A stretch of DNA of 51,631 nucleotides from Muribaculaceae bacterium Isolate-002 (NCI) (GTDB lineage: Bacteria; Bacteroidota; Bacteroidia; Bacteroidales; Muribaculaceae), in the NCBI GenBank assembly GCA_004102805.1, contig SCEG01000020.1, positions 1 through 51,631 on the forward strand, given 5' to 3'. This document shows positions 1 through 7,303 of the stretch, one piece after another; positions within the stretch are counted from its first letter, which is position 1; each line of letters opens with the position of its first letter. Made by a program: the position numbers and the translations under genes. Under the pieces are notes generated by a model. It had not been told where the DNA came from. It saw nothing but the letters and a program-made list of their open reading frames with translations, and ran no database searches.

Positions 1-99
1 ACGAACCCTTCACACCGCCTCCCGAAGAGCCGTTTTTGCCTTAGGGGGATTACTCTGATGTCATTTTTGCAAAGGCTGATGCCTCTGCACGTTGAGTAG
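1..99 (+). CDS. possible C-terminal end of an ORF cut by the window start
   Basis: Frame 1 is open from the first base to a TAG at 97-99, giving 32 residues that end in LMPLHVE. The stretch is too short to identify and no start is visible. It could equally be non-coding sequence upstream of the tRNA-Leu gene. The bases from 100 to about 177 are AT-rich and hold nothing else I recognise. Confidence 0.2.
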   Translation, partial: TNPSHRLPKSRFCLRGITLMSFLQRLMPLHVE

Positions 100-177
100 C
101 ACTCAAAAATTATTTAGGACAATATTGCAAATGTTTCTCAAAATCACAATTTACAAAATACGAATTATGCAAAAATT

Positions 178-209
178 GTTGTAAAATAGAAAATTTTACC
201 GTACATTTG
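178..209 (+). promoter_or_regulatory. Bacteroidetes-type promoter of tRNA-Leu
   Basis: A perfect -7 box TACATTTG (202-209) fits the Bacteroidetes consensus TAnnTTTG. A near-match -33 box GTTG (178-181) lies 20 bp upstream. Transcription would begin just before the mature tRNA at 220. Confidence 0.65.
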
Positions 210-219
210 CACCGCAAAC

Positions 220-301
220 GCCCGGATGGCGGAATCGGTAGACGCGCTGGTCTCAAACACCAGTGGGGCAACCCATCCCGGTTCGAGCCCGGGTCCGGGT
301 A
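220..301 (+). tRNA. tRNA-Leu (anticodon CAA)
   Basis: A cloverleaf can be drawn directly. The acceptor stem GCCCGGA (220-226) pairs with TCCGGGT (294-300) and the discriminator A is at 301. The anticodon stem is CTGGT/ACCAG with loop CTCAAAC, giving anticodon CAA, which reads UUG. A long variable arm is present, as expected for a class II leucine tRNA. The T arm is CCGG-TTCGAGC-CCGG. CCA is not encoded. It has its own promoter and terminator, so it is a single-gene unit. Confidence 0.95.
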
Positions 302-305
302 CTCA

Positions 306-342
306 AACGGCAGACAATCTCATGGTTGTCTGCCGTTTTTTT
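306..342 (+). terminator. Rho-independent terminator of tRNA-Leu
   Basis: A perfect 12 bp stem AACGGCAGACAA (306-317) / TTGTCTGCCGTT (326-337) with an 8 nt loop is followed by a run of seven T (336-342). Confidence 0.9.
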
Positions 343-415
343 ATTTCAACAGCCATTAAAGGTCAGCACCTGCATCAATACAATAAACGGTTTGCCCTTT
401 TAGCTCATAAAAAGA

Positions 416-459
416 AAGACTCCGCAAACTGTTGAATTTCCAACTTCTTGCGGAGTCTT
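416..459 (-). terminator. Rho-independent terminator of tRNA-Gln
   Basis: The arms AAGACTCCGCAA (416-427) and TTGCGGAGTCTT (448-459) pair perfectly. On the minus strand the stem is followed by TTTCTTTTT. It closes the minus-strand tRNA-Gln unit and faces the tRNA-Leu terminator. Confidence 0.85.
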
Positions 460-463
460 CGAG

Positions 464-534
464 TTGTCTTACCTGGATTCGAACCAAGACAGGCAGAACC
501 AAAAACTGCAGTGCTACCATTACACCATAAGACA
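464..534 (-). tRNA. tRNA-Gln (anticodon TTG)
   Basis: On the minus strand the acceptor arms TGTCTTA and TAAGACA pair perfectly (528-534 with 465-471). The D arm holds the AATGGTAG loop. The anticodon loop TTTTGGT gives anticodon TTG, which reads CAA. The T arm contains GGTTCGAATCC. The anticodon stem carries one T-T mismatch next to the loop. The total is 71 nt without an encoded CCA. Confidence 0.93.
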
Positions 535-573
535 ATCCTGTTTGCCCAAGCCCATAAAGAGCCTAAAGCGCCA

Positions 574-605
574 CAAAGGTAGACACCTTTTGGCAATTTT
601 CCAAA
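574..605 (-). promoter_or_regulatory. Bacteroidetes-type promoter of tRNA-Gln
   Basis: On the minus strand a perfect -33 TTTG (602-605) is separated by 20 bp from a perfect -7 box TACCTTTG (574-581). It lies about 40 bp upstream of the tRNA. Both boxes and the spacing match the Bacteroidetes sigma factor consensus, so this is one of the clearest promoters in the window. The remaining bases to 727 show nothing else. Confidence 0.8.
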
Positions 606-727
606 TTTTTACACCAATATTTTTGATTTGAACGTGATATTGAGCACAATACAGGCCACAACATGGCTACCGGCCTACATAATGACGATACCTCCGCTGC
701 AACAGTCGCTATCGCCGCCACTTTGCG

Positions 728-1381
728 CTACACGCTCTTCGCACCGGAATTGAGGAAACGGCGCAGATTTTCACGGGCAAGGTCGGCGAGCGCGCCCTGA
801 CGCATGCCCCGCACGTCGGCCACTGCGGCAATAACGTTGCGTATTTCCGACTCGGGGAGCTCGTCGGTCTCCAGCAGGAGCAGTTCGCGGGGTATCATCT
901 TCACCGTTTCGGCATTGAATTTAGGGCCTATCGACATATATATTCCCGCATCGGCAAGCTGCGCGGCAACTTCGGGCTTGGCTCTGAATCCGTGCACCGC
1001 ACTGGCTGACACCGGCCTGAACTCGGCATGCAGCTTCAGCAATATATCATAGCGGCGCACGATATGAAACACCACCGGCATGCGGGCGTCGGCCGCCACT
1101 TGCAGCTGATAGCGCAGCAGCTGCTCCTGACGCTCCACCGACGCTCCGTGGAGCGGGTCGATACCTATCTCCCCTATCGCCACCACATTCGGATCGGTTA
1201 TGGCGTCAGAGAGTATATCGAAAGCCTCATACATGTCGCATTCCAAAGTGTCCCACGGGTGAAGTCCGACCACAAGCTTCTGCCCCGGAGCAGACTCGTA
1301 ACCGCGGTATTCGTCAAGTGTGAGGGTAAGCAGACCGGCAGAGCGGTCATGGCAGTGTGAATCAATATCTTTTATGTTCAT
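728..1381 (-). CDS. tatD: TatD family metal-dependent hydrolase
   Basis: This 217-residue protein is a TIM-barrel amidohydrolase-type enzyme of the TatD family, members of which are usually metal-dependent DNases. The metal and active-site residues are visible in order: HxH at residues 9-11 (SHCH), GLHPW at 39-43, GEIGID with the bridging Glu at 71, VFHIVR with His106, the His130-Gly pair, and ETDE with Asp173. It is shorter than the usual 250-270 residues but has the whole motif set, so I read it as complete and not truncated. It follows yidD by 3 bp and closes the rnpA-yidD-tatD cluster, an order I recall from other Bacteroidales. The exact substrate cannot be told from sequence. Confidence 0.88.
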   Translation of the reverse strand: MNIKDIDSHCHDRSAGLLTLTLDEYRGYESAPGQKLVVGLHPWDTLECDMYEAFDILSDAITDPNVVAIGEIGIDPLHGASVERQEQLLRYQLQVAADARMPVVFHIVRRYDILLKLHAEFRPVSASAVHGFRAKPEVAAQLADAGIYMSIGPKFNAETVKMIPRELLLLETDELPESEIRNVIAAVADVRGMRQGALADLARENLRRFLNSGAKSV

Positions 1382-1384
1382 ATA

Positions 1385-1633
1385 TTATGGCACAGGGTCA
1401 TAGCCGCATCCGCCCCACGGATTGCAGCGCAACAGGCGTCGCACTGTAAGCCACAGCCCTTTCACCGGCCCATGCTTGCGCAGAGCCTCGAGGGCATATT
1501 GCGAGCATGTCGGGGTGAAGCGGCAACTTGCCGGCAGCATAGGCGAGATGCAATATCGGTAGAAATATATCGGCAGCGACAGCAATGCGCTTGCCAGGCG
1601 GCTCAACAGCTTAATAGGCTTCATACAGGTCAC
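1385..1633 (-). CDS. yidD: membrane protein insertion efficiency factor YidD
   Basis: This 82-residue protein has the YidD signature: an N-terminal amphipathic segment ([15 protein letters not shown]) followed by the conserved [15 protein letters not shown] block and [14 protein letters not shown] near the C-terminus. YidD is a small inner-membrane-associated protein that assists YidC/Sec insertion of membrane proteins. It sits 3 bp after rnpA and 3 bp before tatD, so it is almost certainly cotranscribed and perhaps translationally coupled. In many bacteria yidD lies between rnpA and yidC; here yidC is absent and tatD follows. Confidence 0.95.
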   Translation of the reverse strand: MTCMKPIKLLSRLASALLSLPIYFYRYCISPMLPASCRFTPTCSQYALEALRKHGPVKGLWLTVRRLLRCNPWGGCGYDPVP

Positions 1634-1636
1634 TGA

Positions 1637-2053
1637 TTATTTATCTGTTGACTTGCCGGCGTCATGTATCTTGCCGAGCAGGCGCTCCATAGCGGCATGA
1701 ATTGAGGCTGACGGAAGCACGCGGTTGGCCACATAGACAAAAGCGATATCAAGGTCGGCCACTCCGCCGTTTTCGGCCGAGCAAGCCTCTTCGACACGGC
1801 CGTGGATCAGACGGTAGGCCTCGCGTATGCGACGGCGCGCAGCCACGCGGTCGACGGCATGACGCAGACGCTTCTTCGGCACGGTGATGACAAACTTGCA
1901 TGACGCATCGCCGTCAGCTCTGCGGGCGGCTTCGCGCCACACCCCTTTGATGGGATAGCACAGCGCGCTGCGCGAGTCGCCGGCGGTGAAAAGCCTGTCG
2001 ACCGCTACGGCGCCACACAATTTATGTCGTTTGCCAAGTTCAAATTTTTTCAT
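1637..2053 (-). CDS. rnpA: ribonuclease P protein component
   Basis: This 138-residue basic protein binds the RNase P RNA and helps it remove 5' leaders from tRNA precursors. The N-terminus has the family pattern (KRHKLCGAVAVDRLFTAG) and the centre the RNA-binding helix (KFVITVPKKRLRHAVDR, then AARRRIREAYRLIHG), which corresponds to the RNR motif of the family with some changes. An acidic insert at about 104-115 is ordinary for Bacteroidales. It is the first gene of the rnpA-yidD-tatD unit. No convincing TAnnTTTG box is present upstream; the best is a one-mismatch GAAATTTG on the minus strand near 2110-2120. Confidence 0.93.
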   Translation of the reverse strand: MKKFELGKRHKLCGAVAVDRLFTAGDSRSALCYPIKGVWREAARRADGDASCKFVITVPKKRLRHAVDRVAARRRIREAYRLIHGRVEEACSAENGGVADLDIAFVYVANRVLPSASIHAAMERLLGKIHDAGKSTDK

Positions 2054-2134
2054 GACACGAAGGTAAAAAAACTATACGTGCCAGCCTCGCCCGTGCTCGA
2101 ATTTTAACACAAATTTCACTGTTTTTTAACATCA

Positions 2135-2173
2135 GGGGGAGACCGAAGGCCGTTATGGCCGACGGTCTCCCCC
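2135..2173 (-). terminator. strong hairpin at the end of the Fas1/SusCD operon
   Basis: An 11 bp perfect stem GGGGGAGACCG (2135-2145) / CGGTCTCCCCC (2163-2173) carries a further GGCC/GGCC pairing inside. It lies 24 bp downstream of the small ORF and before rnpA. No long U-run follows on the minus strand (TGATGTTAAAAAACAG), so termination is likely but not textbook. Confidence 0.65.
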
Positions 2174-2196
2174 GCTATTTCAGCGTCAACAGCCGG

Positions 2197-2352
2197 TTAT
2201 TTGACAAACTTCACCGCCTTGCCGTCGACGTTTCTGATATACTGATATTCGGTGCCTTCAGCCCAGCCGTGTCCGGTGATAAAGAGGTCGCTGCGACCGC
2301 AGCCTTGACAACAAGCGTGCGCGCCATCGATGATGACACGCACGCTACGCAT
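2197..2352 (-). CDS. small Cys-rich ORF after SusD
   Basis: This 51-residue reading frame starts with ATG at 2350-2352 and ends with TAA at 2197-2199. The next in-frame triplet but one upstream is a TGA, so it is not the tail of a longer frame. The product begins MRSVRVIIDGAHACCQGCG, with a CCxxC cluster at residues 14-18, and ends NVDGKAVKFVK. Composition and codon use look coding. It begins 24 bp after the SusD stop and is followed by a strong hairpin, so it would be the last gene of the Fas1/SusCD operon. I do not recognise a family. It may bind a metal through its Cys/His residues, but that is a guess. Confidence 0.45.
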   Translation of the reverse strand: MRSVRVIIDGAHACCQGCGRSDLFITGHGWAEGTEYQYIRNVDGKAVKFVK

Positions 2353-2376
2353 TAATCACTTAACTTGATTGACTGA

Positions 2377-4065
2377 TTATCTGATCCACCAGTTTTCGGG
2401 ATTAGATAATCTGGCCGCTGCCGCCGACGGATTGTCGAAGCGGCGTGAGATTTTATCAACCATAAGAGCCGGATGGTCGGCACGGTGGTGCGACACTCGC
2501 ATCAGGTCGAAGAAACGGTTGCCCTCGAAGCAGGTCTCCGCTGCCATCTCATAGAGAATTTCGTTTTCTACCCATTCGATAGAGTCGTTGAGAGTCTCGA
2601 GTTCCGGTATCAGATAACCGCTCTTTGCAAGACGTATGCCATAGCCGCGGCCGCGCATCGCGGTGCCTATATTGCCTTCATACTTGCCGTTGTCGAAATT
2701 GATATACATCTCGCCGTTGCATTCCCAAGGCATCACCAGCGTGGAGTCAGACATTACTTTCTGCTTGAGTCCGTTGGTGATTACGGCGAAGGCAACAGAA
2801 GGCTTGCCGGCACGGTTGACGGCCTCGGCATAGCGCAGATAGAGCGACGGGGTGCGGTAGACAGGCACAGAGCGCAGATGACGTACCGACTGCCAGTCAA
2901 ACATCTCGTTGTCGGGATTTGATACCGACGCAGCCTCGCCGTTGTTATAGAACTTCGTTATAAGAATGTCCTGCTGCTCGTCTTTTACATGGGTGTAACC
3001 GTAGGCTCCGGCAAAATCGCCTTTATTGTCGGCATAGAAGGCCATGCCGCGGAGGTCACCTTCAAATGTGCCGGTTATCAGAATCGATCCCGTGCCGTCG
3101 GCATAGAAGTGGAGCGCCTCGTCCATCTGCTTGATGAAATGGGCTGCGGGCACCATCTGAGGCACGAGAGAGTAGGTCTTGTTTATAAGATCGGCACGAT
3201 AGTCCTTGCCGTCGCTTGAGAAAGGTATGCGCGATATCACCTCGTTCTTGTAGGCATTGTTGTTGTTGGCCCAGATGCCGGTGCGCGTGTTGCCGCTCCA
3301 GCGGTTGGTGTTGTCACCCAGTGTGATGTTATATTTGTCGATATAGTTGTAATAGAGCTGGGCAGCCATCTCGTAGTTGTTCTTGTAGAGATAGATGTCT
3401 GCGGCAATAAGAGTGGGGCGCAGGAACGCCTGAGTGGAGTTGTAGTCGCCCACATTGCCGAAGTCAGGCACCTCCATGCCGATATATGGCTCGATGTCCT
3501 GAAGTATGCGGTCAAGAGCAGCGTCGAAAGGCAGCACGGGATAATCGGCATTCGCACCGTCGACAGTGGTGATCGGGTCGGTATACCATGTGAGCTCGCC
3601 GAAGCTGAGAGCCGCCTGCATCTGAGTCCATGCGCGCACCGAGCGTATGCCCACGTAGTCAGACATGAGCACCTTGTTGTTATGGAGCGTTATGGAAGTG
3701 TCCATGCGGGCGATGGCGTAGTTGCAGTTGTTGATTACATTGTAATAGTCGGAACGCGACAGATAGCTGTTGTCGCCGCTCACATTGAAAGAGGCAATCT
3801 CCTGCAGCGAATAGTCGGCCGTGGCGGGCACCTCGACAAGATCACCGCGCAGCTCGCCGAAGAGCACATATCGTTCGGCCAGACGCTGCTGCTGGGCGAG
3901 AATACCCATCACCGAGTAAAGCGAGTCGTTGGCAGAGCTGATGTGCAGGTCATCCTCGAAGATATAGTCGTCAGACTTTGTCTCGAGCATATCCTCACAC
4001 GAGCTGACTGCACCGGCGAGCACTGCCGCCATTGCTGTCATTGCTATATATCTGAATGTTTTCAT
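2377..4065 (-). CDS. SusD/RagB family outer-membrane lipoprotein (module B)
   Basis: This 562-residue SusD-like glycan- or nutrient-binding lipoprotein has a lipoprotein signal peptide ending AVSSC, with the lipidated Cys at about residue 23. SusD hallmarks include the N-terminal helical TPR-like part, the MQAALSFGELTWY region near residue 150, and the C-terminal EILYEMAAETCFEGNRFFDLMR segment that is strongly conserved in the family. It starts 46 bp after its SusC partner, as expected for a SusC-SusD pair in which SusD caps the TonB-dependent channel on the cell surface. The family is certain. The ligand is unknown, as no degradative enzyme sits in the same operon. Confidence 0.93.
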   Translation of the reverse strand: MKTFRYIAMTAMAAVLAGAVSSCEDMLETKSDDYIFEDDLHISSANDSLYSVMGILAQQQRLAERYVLFGELRGDLVEVPATADYSLQEIASFNVSGDNSYLSRSDYYNVINNCNYAIARMDTSITLHNNKVLMSDYVGIRSVRAWTQMQAALSFGELTWYTDPITTVDGANADYPVLPFDAALDRILQDIEPYIGMEVPDFGNVGDYNSTQAFLRPTLIAADIYLYKNNYEMAAQLYYNYIDKYNITLGDNTNRWSGNTRTGIWANNNNAYKNEVISRIPFSSDGKDYRADLINKTYSLVPQMVPAAHFIKQMDEALHFYADGTGSILITGTFEGDLRGMAFYADNKGDFAGAYGYTHVKDEQQDILITKFYNNGEAASVSNPDNEMFDWQSVRHLRSVPVYRTPSLYLRYAEAVNRAGKPSVAFAVITNGLKQKVMSDSTLVMPWECNGEMYINFDNGKYEGNIGTAMRGRGYGIRLAKSGYLIPELETLNDSIEWVENEILYEMAAETCFEGNRFFDLMRVSHHRADHPALMVDKISRRFDNPSAAAARLSNPENWWIR

Positions 4066-4111
4066 CTGGTAATTGAGTTTTCTTTGTTATTGGGTAAATC
4101 GATGTGGCTGA

Positions 4112-7100
4112 CTACAGGTTGACTTTCACACCGAAGTTGAATTCACGGGCCTGCGACACCATGCCTGCGTCAACACCGAGATAGAGCGGCGAGTTGCCGA
4201 ACGCGAACTCGGGGTCGGGACCGAGATATTTTGTCCATGTGCAGAGATTGTTGACGGCAAACGACAGGGTCACGCCCTGGATGTAGGGCGATGAAATCGG
4301 TATGCGGTAGTCGACCGACAGCGATTTCCATTTGAGGTAGCTTGCGTCTTCGATCCAGCGGTTGGAGAAGCGGCCGTTGCCCATCGGGTCTTCGTAGACG
4401 GCACGCGGCACGTCGGTCACCTGTCCGTTGGCCACCCATCGGTTGAGCATGGCGGTGGTCTGGTTGAAGATGTCGTCGCCGGCCTCGAGGCGTGCGCGGA
4501 GCGCGTTGTAGGCGTCATTGCCCAACGAGTAGGTGAACACTGTGCCGAGAGTGAAATTCTTCCAGCTCAGGCGCAGGTTGAAGTTACCGAAGATGTCGGG
4601 ATTGGGGTCGCCGATAATCTGTCGGTCAGCCTCGGAGATGACACCGTCTTTGTTGAGGTCGTTGAAACGCATGTCGCCGGCCTCGAAGGGAGTGAGCGAA
4701 CCGTCGGCGTTGCGTATCGACAGATTTGCCGCCGCGGCGTCGGCCACGCTTGAGTAGACCCCGTCGGCCTTGTAGCCGTAGAACACGCCCACGGGATTGC
4801 CTACAGCCGTAAGCACCTGACCGCCGCAGATGTCGGTAAGTATCTGACCCTCGGGGAGCGAGGTGATTTTATTCTTGTAGTGGCCGATGGTGGCGCCGAC
4901 ATCGAGTTTCCAGTCGCGCAGATTGATTGCGCGCACCGTAGTCGAGAAGTTGATGCCTTTGTTGGTCATGTCGCCGCCGTTGCTCCAGTAGTATTGGAGA
5001 CCCACCTCATCTTTGGCGCGCTTCTGTATCAGAAGGTCGCTCGTCTTTGAGGTGTAGAAGTCAAAGGCCATTGTCCAGCGGTTGGCAAAGAGGCTTGCAT
5101 CGAAGCCCACGCGCCATGTGCGGGTAGTCTCCCACTTGAGGCGGTCGTTGCCGATATTGGCGATTACCTGTCCGAATCCGTTGTTGTTGAGCGCCTCTGA
5201 AGCGAAATATGTGCGGTTGGCATAGAAGGGTATCTTGTCGTTGCCGGCGATGTCAAGGCTCGCGCGAAGTTTGAGCAGGTCGAGGAAATTCACTCCCTGC
5301 ATCCACTTTTCGGATGTCATGAGCCACGCTGCGGTCACCGAGGGGAAGAAGCCCCACGCCACGCCGCCGATATGCGCTGCACCGGGAGCGTTCTTTCCGA
5401 AGCGGGAGTTGCTCTCGAGAGTGGCGTCGACGCCGAGGATATAGCGCTGCAGCCATGCATATTCGCCCGACAGATACCATGCCATGTTGCGCCACTCGAG
5501 GTCTTTTCCTGAGGTGAAGTGGAGCGACGAGGAGGTGTTGCCCAGGTCGTTGATGAAGTCAGACGAGGTGTTGTGTCCTTCGCCGTAAGAATTGACGTAG
5601 GTATCGTACTGGTAACGGAAGCCGCCGGTCAGCGTCAGGTTGTGGCTGATGTCGCGCAGCGGATTGTAGAAGAAATGCAGGTCGGCGATGAATGTGGTGT
5701 GACGGTTCATCAGGCTCTTAACCACATTGCGGCTCTGGGCGTAGATCTCGCCGTTTTCGTTGACGAAGTCACGCTCGTCGACACCATAGTCAGGCACGAA
5801 TGAATTTTCCTTCACTTTGTCAAAGGTGTAGGCCACGAGACCCTCAACAGTAAGCGCGTCGTTGAAACGGTAGCGCGGAGCGGCATTGAGGTTGAAACGG
5901 TAGTTGCGGCCCTCTCCTATGCCAAGGTCAAGGATATTCATCGGATTAGTGACATCAAGCTCGTCTTTATCGGCATATTTCGATGTCAGCGAGCCGTCGA
6001 GCGCCAGTATATTGGGGTGGTAGAGCGGCGACTTGATCATCGAGATATAGTAGGGTGACGAATATGGATTGAGACCGTCGTCGCGCAGTTTGAAATTATC
6101 TTGCGCGTAGGCCACGTCGAAACGCAGCGTAGAGCCGCGCCACAGGTTGATGTCGGAGTTGAAGCGCACGTTGATGCGGTCGAAAGAGGTTTCTTTTATT
6201 GTTCCCTCGTTTTTGGTATATCCGAGAGAAAACATGTAGAGCGCTCGGTCGTCACCGCCACGCACGTTGACGCCGTAGTTCATCATCAGGCCGTCACGTG
6301 TCACAAGGTCGAGCCAGTCGGTGTCGTTGTGGGTGTCATAATATTGCGACGAAGTGGGGTCATCGTTGAGAAATCCCAGACGGTCGATTATCTGCTGGTT
6401 GTCATATTTGTCTTTGATGATGTCGGAAGCGTATGTGCGGTATTGGGCGGCGTTCATCATCGGAATGGTTTTGGCTGTCGTGCGCCAGCCCATACGTGCG
6501 TATGCCTCGATTTCGGTAGCCTCGGTGCGGGCTCTACGGGTCTCTATCACCACCACGCCGTTGCCACCCTTGGCGCCATAGATCGCCGTGCCGTTCTTGA
6601 GCACGTAGATATTCTCGATGTCGTCAGGCGATATCAATGCAAGCGGATTGTTGAAGTGTCCGTCCATAATCGACGAGTTGTCGTCGGCTACGCTCCACAC
6701 CACTCCGTAGACAACATAGAGAGGCTGTGACGACGAGTTGATCGAGTGCAGACCCTCTACATAGACCACATGGCCGGCGCCGGGCATGCCCGAACGCGAT
6801 ATGGAGTAAAGGTCGCCCTGGAGATCAGCCACCGAGTTGTCGGCCACGGTCTGTCCGATGGCAAACTCCGTGCGGTCGTTATGCGAGCCTGCCGTAAGCG
6901 CGTTTTTGTAGATGTCGCCTTCCATCGGCACGGAGAGGCGTATGGTAAGTTCTTTGCAGTCTCTTACTGGCACAAGTATGTCGGCAAAGCCGGGGGCGGT
7001 GACCTTAAGAGTGGCGGCATCGGAAGGGAGGCTGAGAGTGAAGCGGCCGTCGTCGCCTGTCATCGCCATCGCTCTTGAATTGACAACAGAGACACGTGCG

Positions 7101-7294
7101 CCGGGCAACGGCTGACCCGTCGACGAGTCGAGCACAAGACCGGAAAGCGTATTTCCGACAACAGTCTCATGGGCTGAACCCGCGTCAGTCTGCGCCACAG
7201 CGGGTGCAGGCATTCCGAGTACGATCACTGCCGCCACCGATGCGCATACCACCGGCCGAAGCATTTTCTTGGATGTATTATATGAGTGTTTCAT
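4112..7294 (-). CDS. SusC/RagA TonB-linked outer-membrane transporter (module B)
   Basis: This 1060-residue protein has a signal peptide (residues 1-35, ending PAVAQ), a carboxypeptidase-regulatory-like beta domain (about 48-125, NTLSGLVLDSSTGQPLPGARV), a plug domain (about 140-255, ending YVLKNGTAIYGAKGGNGVVVIETRR), and a long beta-barrel to the C-terminus (REFNFGVKVNL). A calcium-loop-like DLNKDGVISEADR segment, typical of SusC barrels, is present near residue 910. The plug is somewhat unusual: where most SusC proteins carry a clear IRG motif it reads VVYVEGLHSINSSSQPLYVV. It is 9 bp downstream of a Fas1 lipoprotein gene and precedes its SusD. It would import a ligand captured by SusD using TonB energy. 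Confidence 0.94.
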   Translation of the reverse strand: MKHSYNTSKKMLRPVVCASVAAVIVLGMPAPAVAQTDAGSAHETVVGNTLSGLVLDSSTGQPLPGARVSVVNSRAMAMTGDDGRFTLSLPSDAATLKVTAPGFADILVPVRDCKELTIRLSVPMEGDIYKNALTAGSHNDRTEFAIGQTVADNSVADLQGDLYSISRSGMPGAGHVVYVEGLHSINSSSQPLYVVYGVVWSVADDNSSIMDGHFNNPLALISPDDIENIYVLKNGTAIYGAKGGNGVVVIETRRARTEATEIEAYARMGWRTTAKTIPMMNAAQYRTYASDIIKDKYDNQQIIDRLGFLNDDPTSSQYYDTHNDTDWLDLVTRDGLMMNYGVNVRGGDDRALYMFSLGYTKNEGTIKETSFDRINVRFNSDINLWRGSTLRFDVAYAQDNFKLRDDGLNPYSSPYYISMIKSPLYHPNILALDGSLTSKYADKDELDVTNPMNILDLGIGEGRNYRFNLNAAPRYRFNDALTVEGLVAYTFDKVKENSFVPDYGVDERDFVNENGEIYAQSRNVVKSLMNRHTTFIADLHFFYNPLRDISHNLTLTGGFRYQYDTYVNSYGEGHNTSSDFINDLGNTSSSLHFTSGKDLEWRNMAWYLSGEYAWLQRYILGVDATLESNSRFGKNAPGAAHIGGVAWGFFPSVTAAWLMTSEKWMQGVNFLDLLKLRASLDIAGNDKIPFYANRTYFASEALNNNGFGQVIANIGNDRLKWETTRTWRVGFDASLFANRWTMAFDFYTSKTSDLLIQKRAKDEVGLQYYWSNGGDMTNKGINFSTTVRAINLRDWKLDVGATIGHYKNKITSLPEGQILTDICGGQVLTAVGNPVGVFYGYKADGVYSSVADAAAANLSIRNADGSLTPFEAGDMRFNDLNKDGVISEADRQIIGDPNPDIFGNFNLRLSWKNFTLGTVFTYSLGNDAYNALRARLEAGDDIFNQTTAMLNRWVANGQVTDVPRAVYEDPMGNGRFSNRWIEDASYLKWKSLSVDYRIPISSPYIQGVTLSFAVNNLCTWTKYLGPDPEFAFGNSPLYLGVDAGMVSQAREFNFGVKVNL

Positions 7295-7303
7295 GATAGT
7301 CGT

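Noticed and set aside
226..435. Reading frame running through tRNA-Leu and its terminator
   Set aside because: The tRNA cloverleaf and terminator account for the sequence; no protein-like features.
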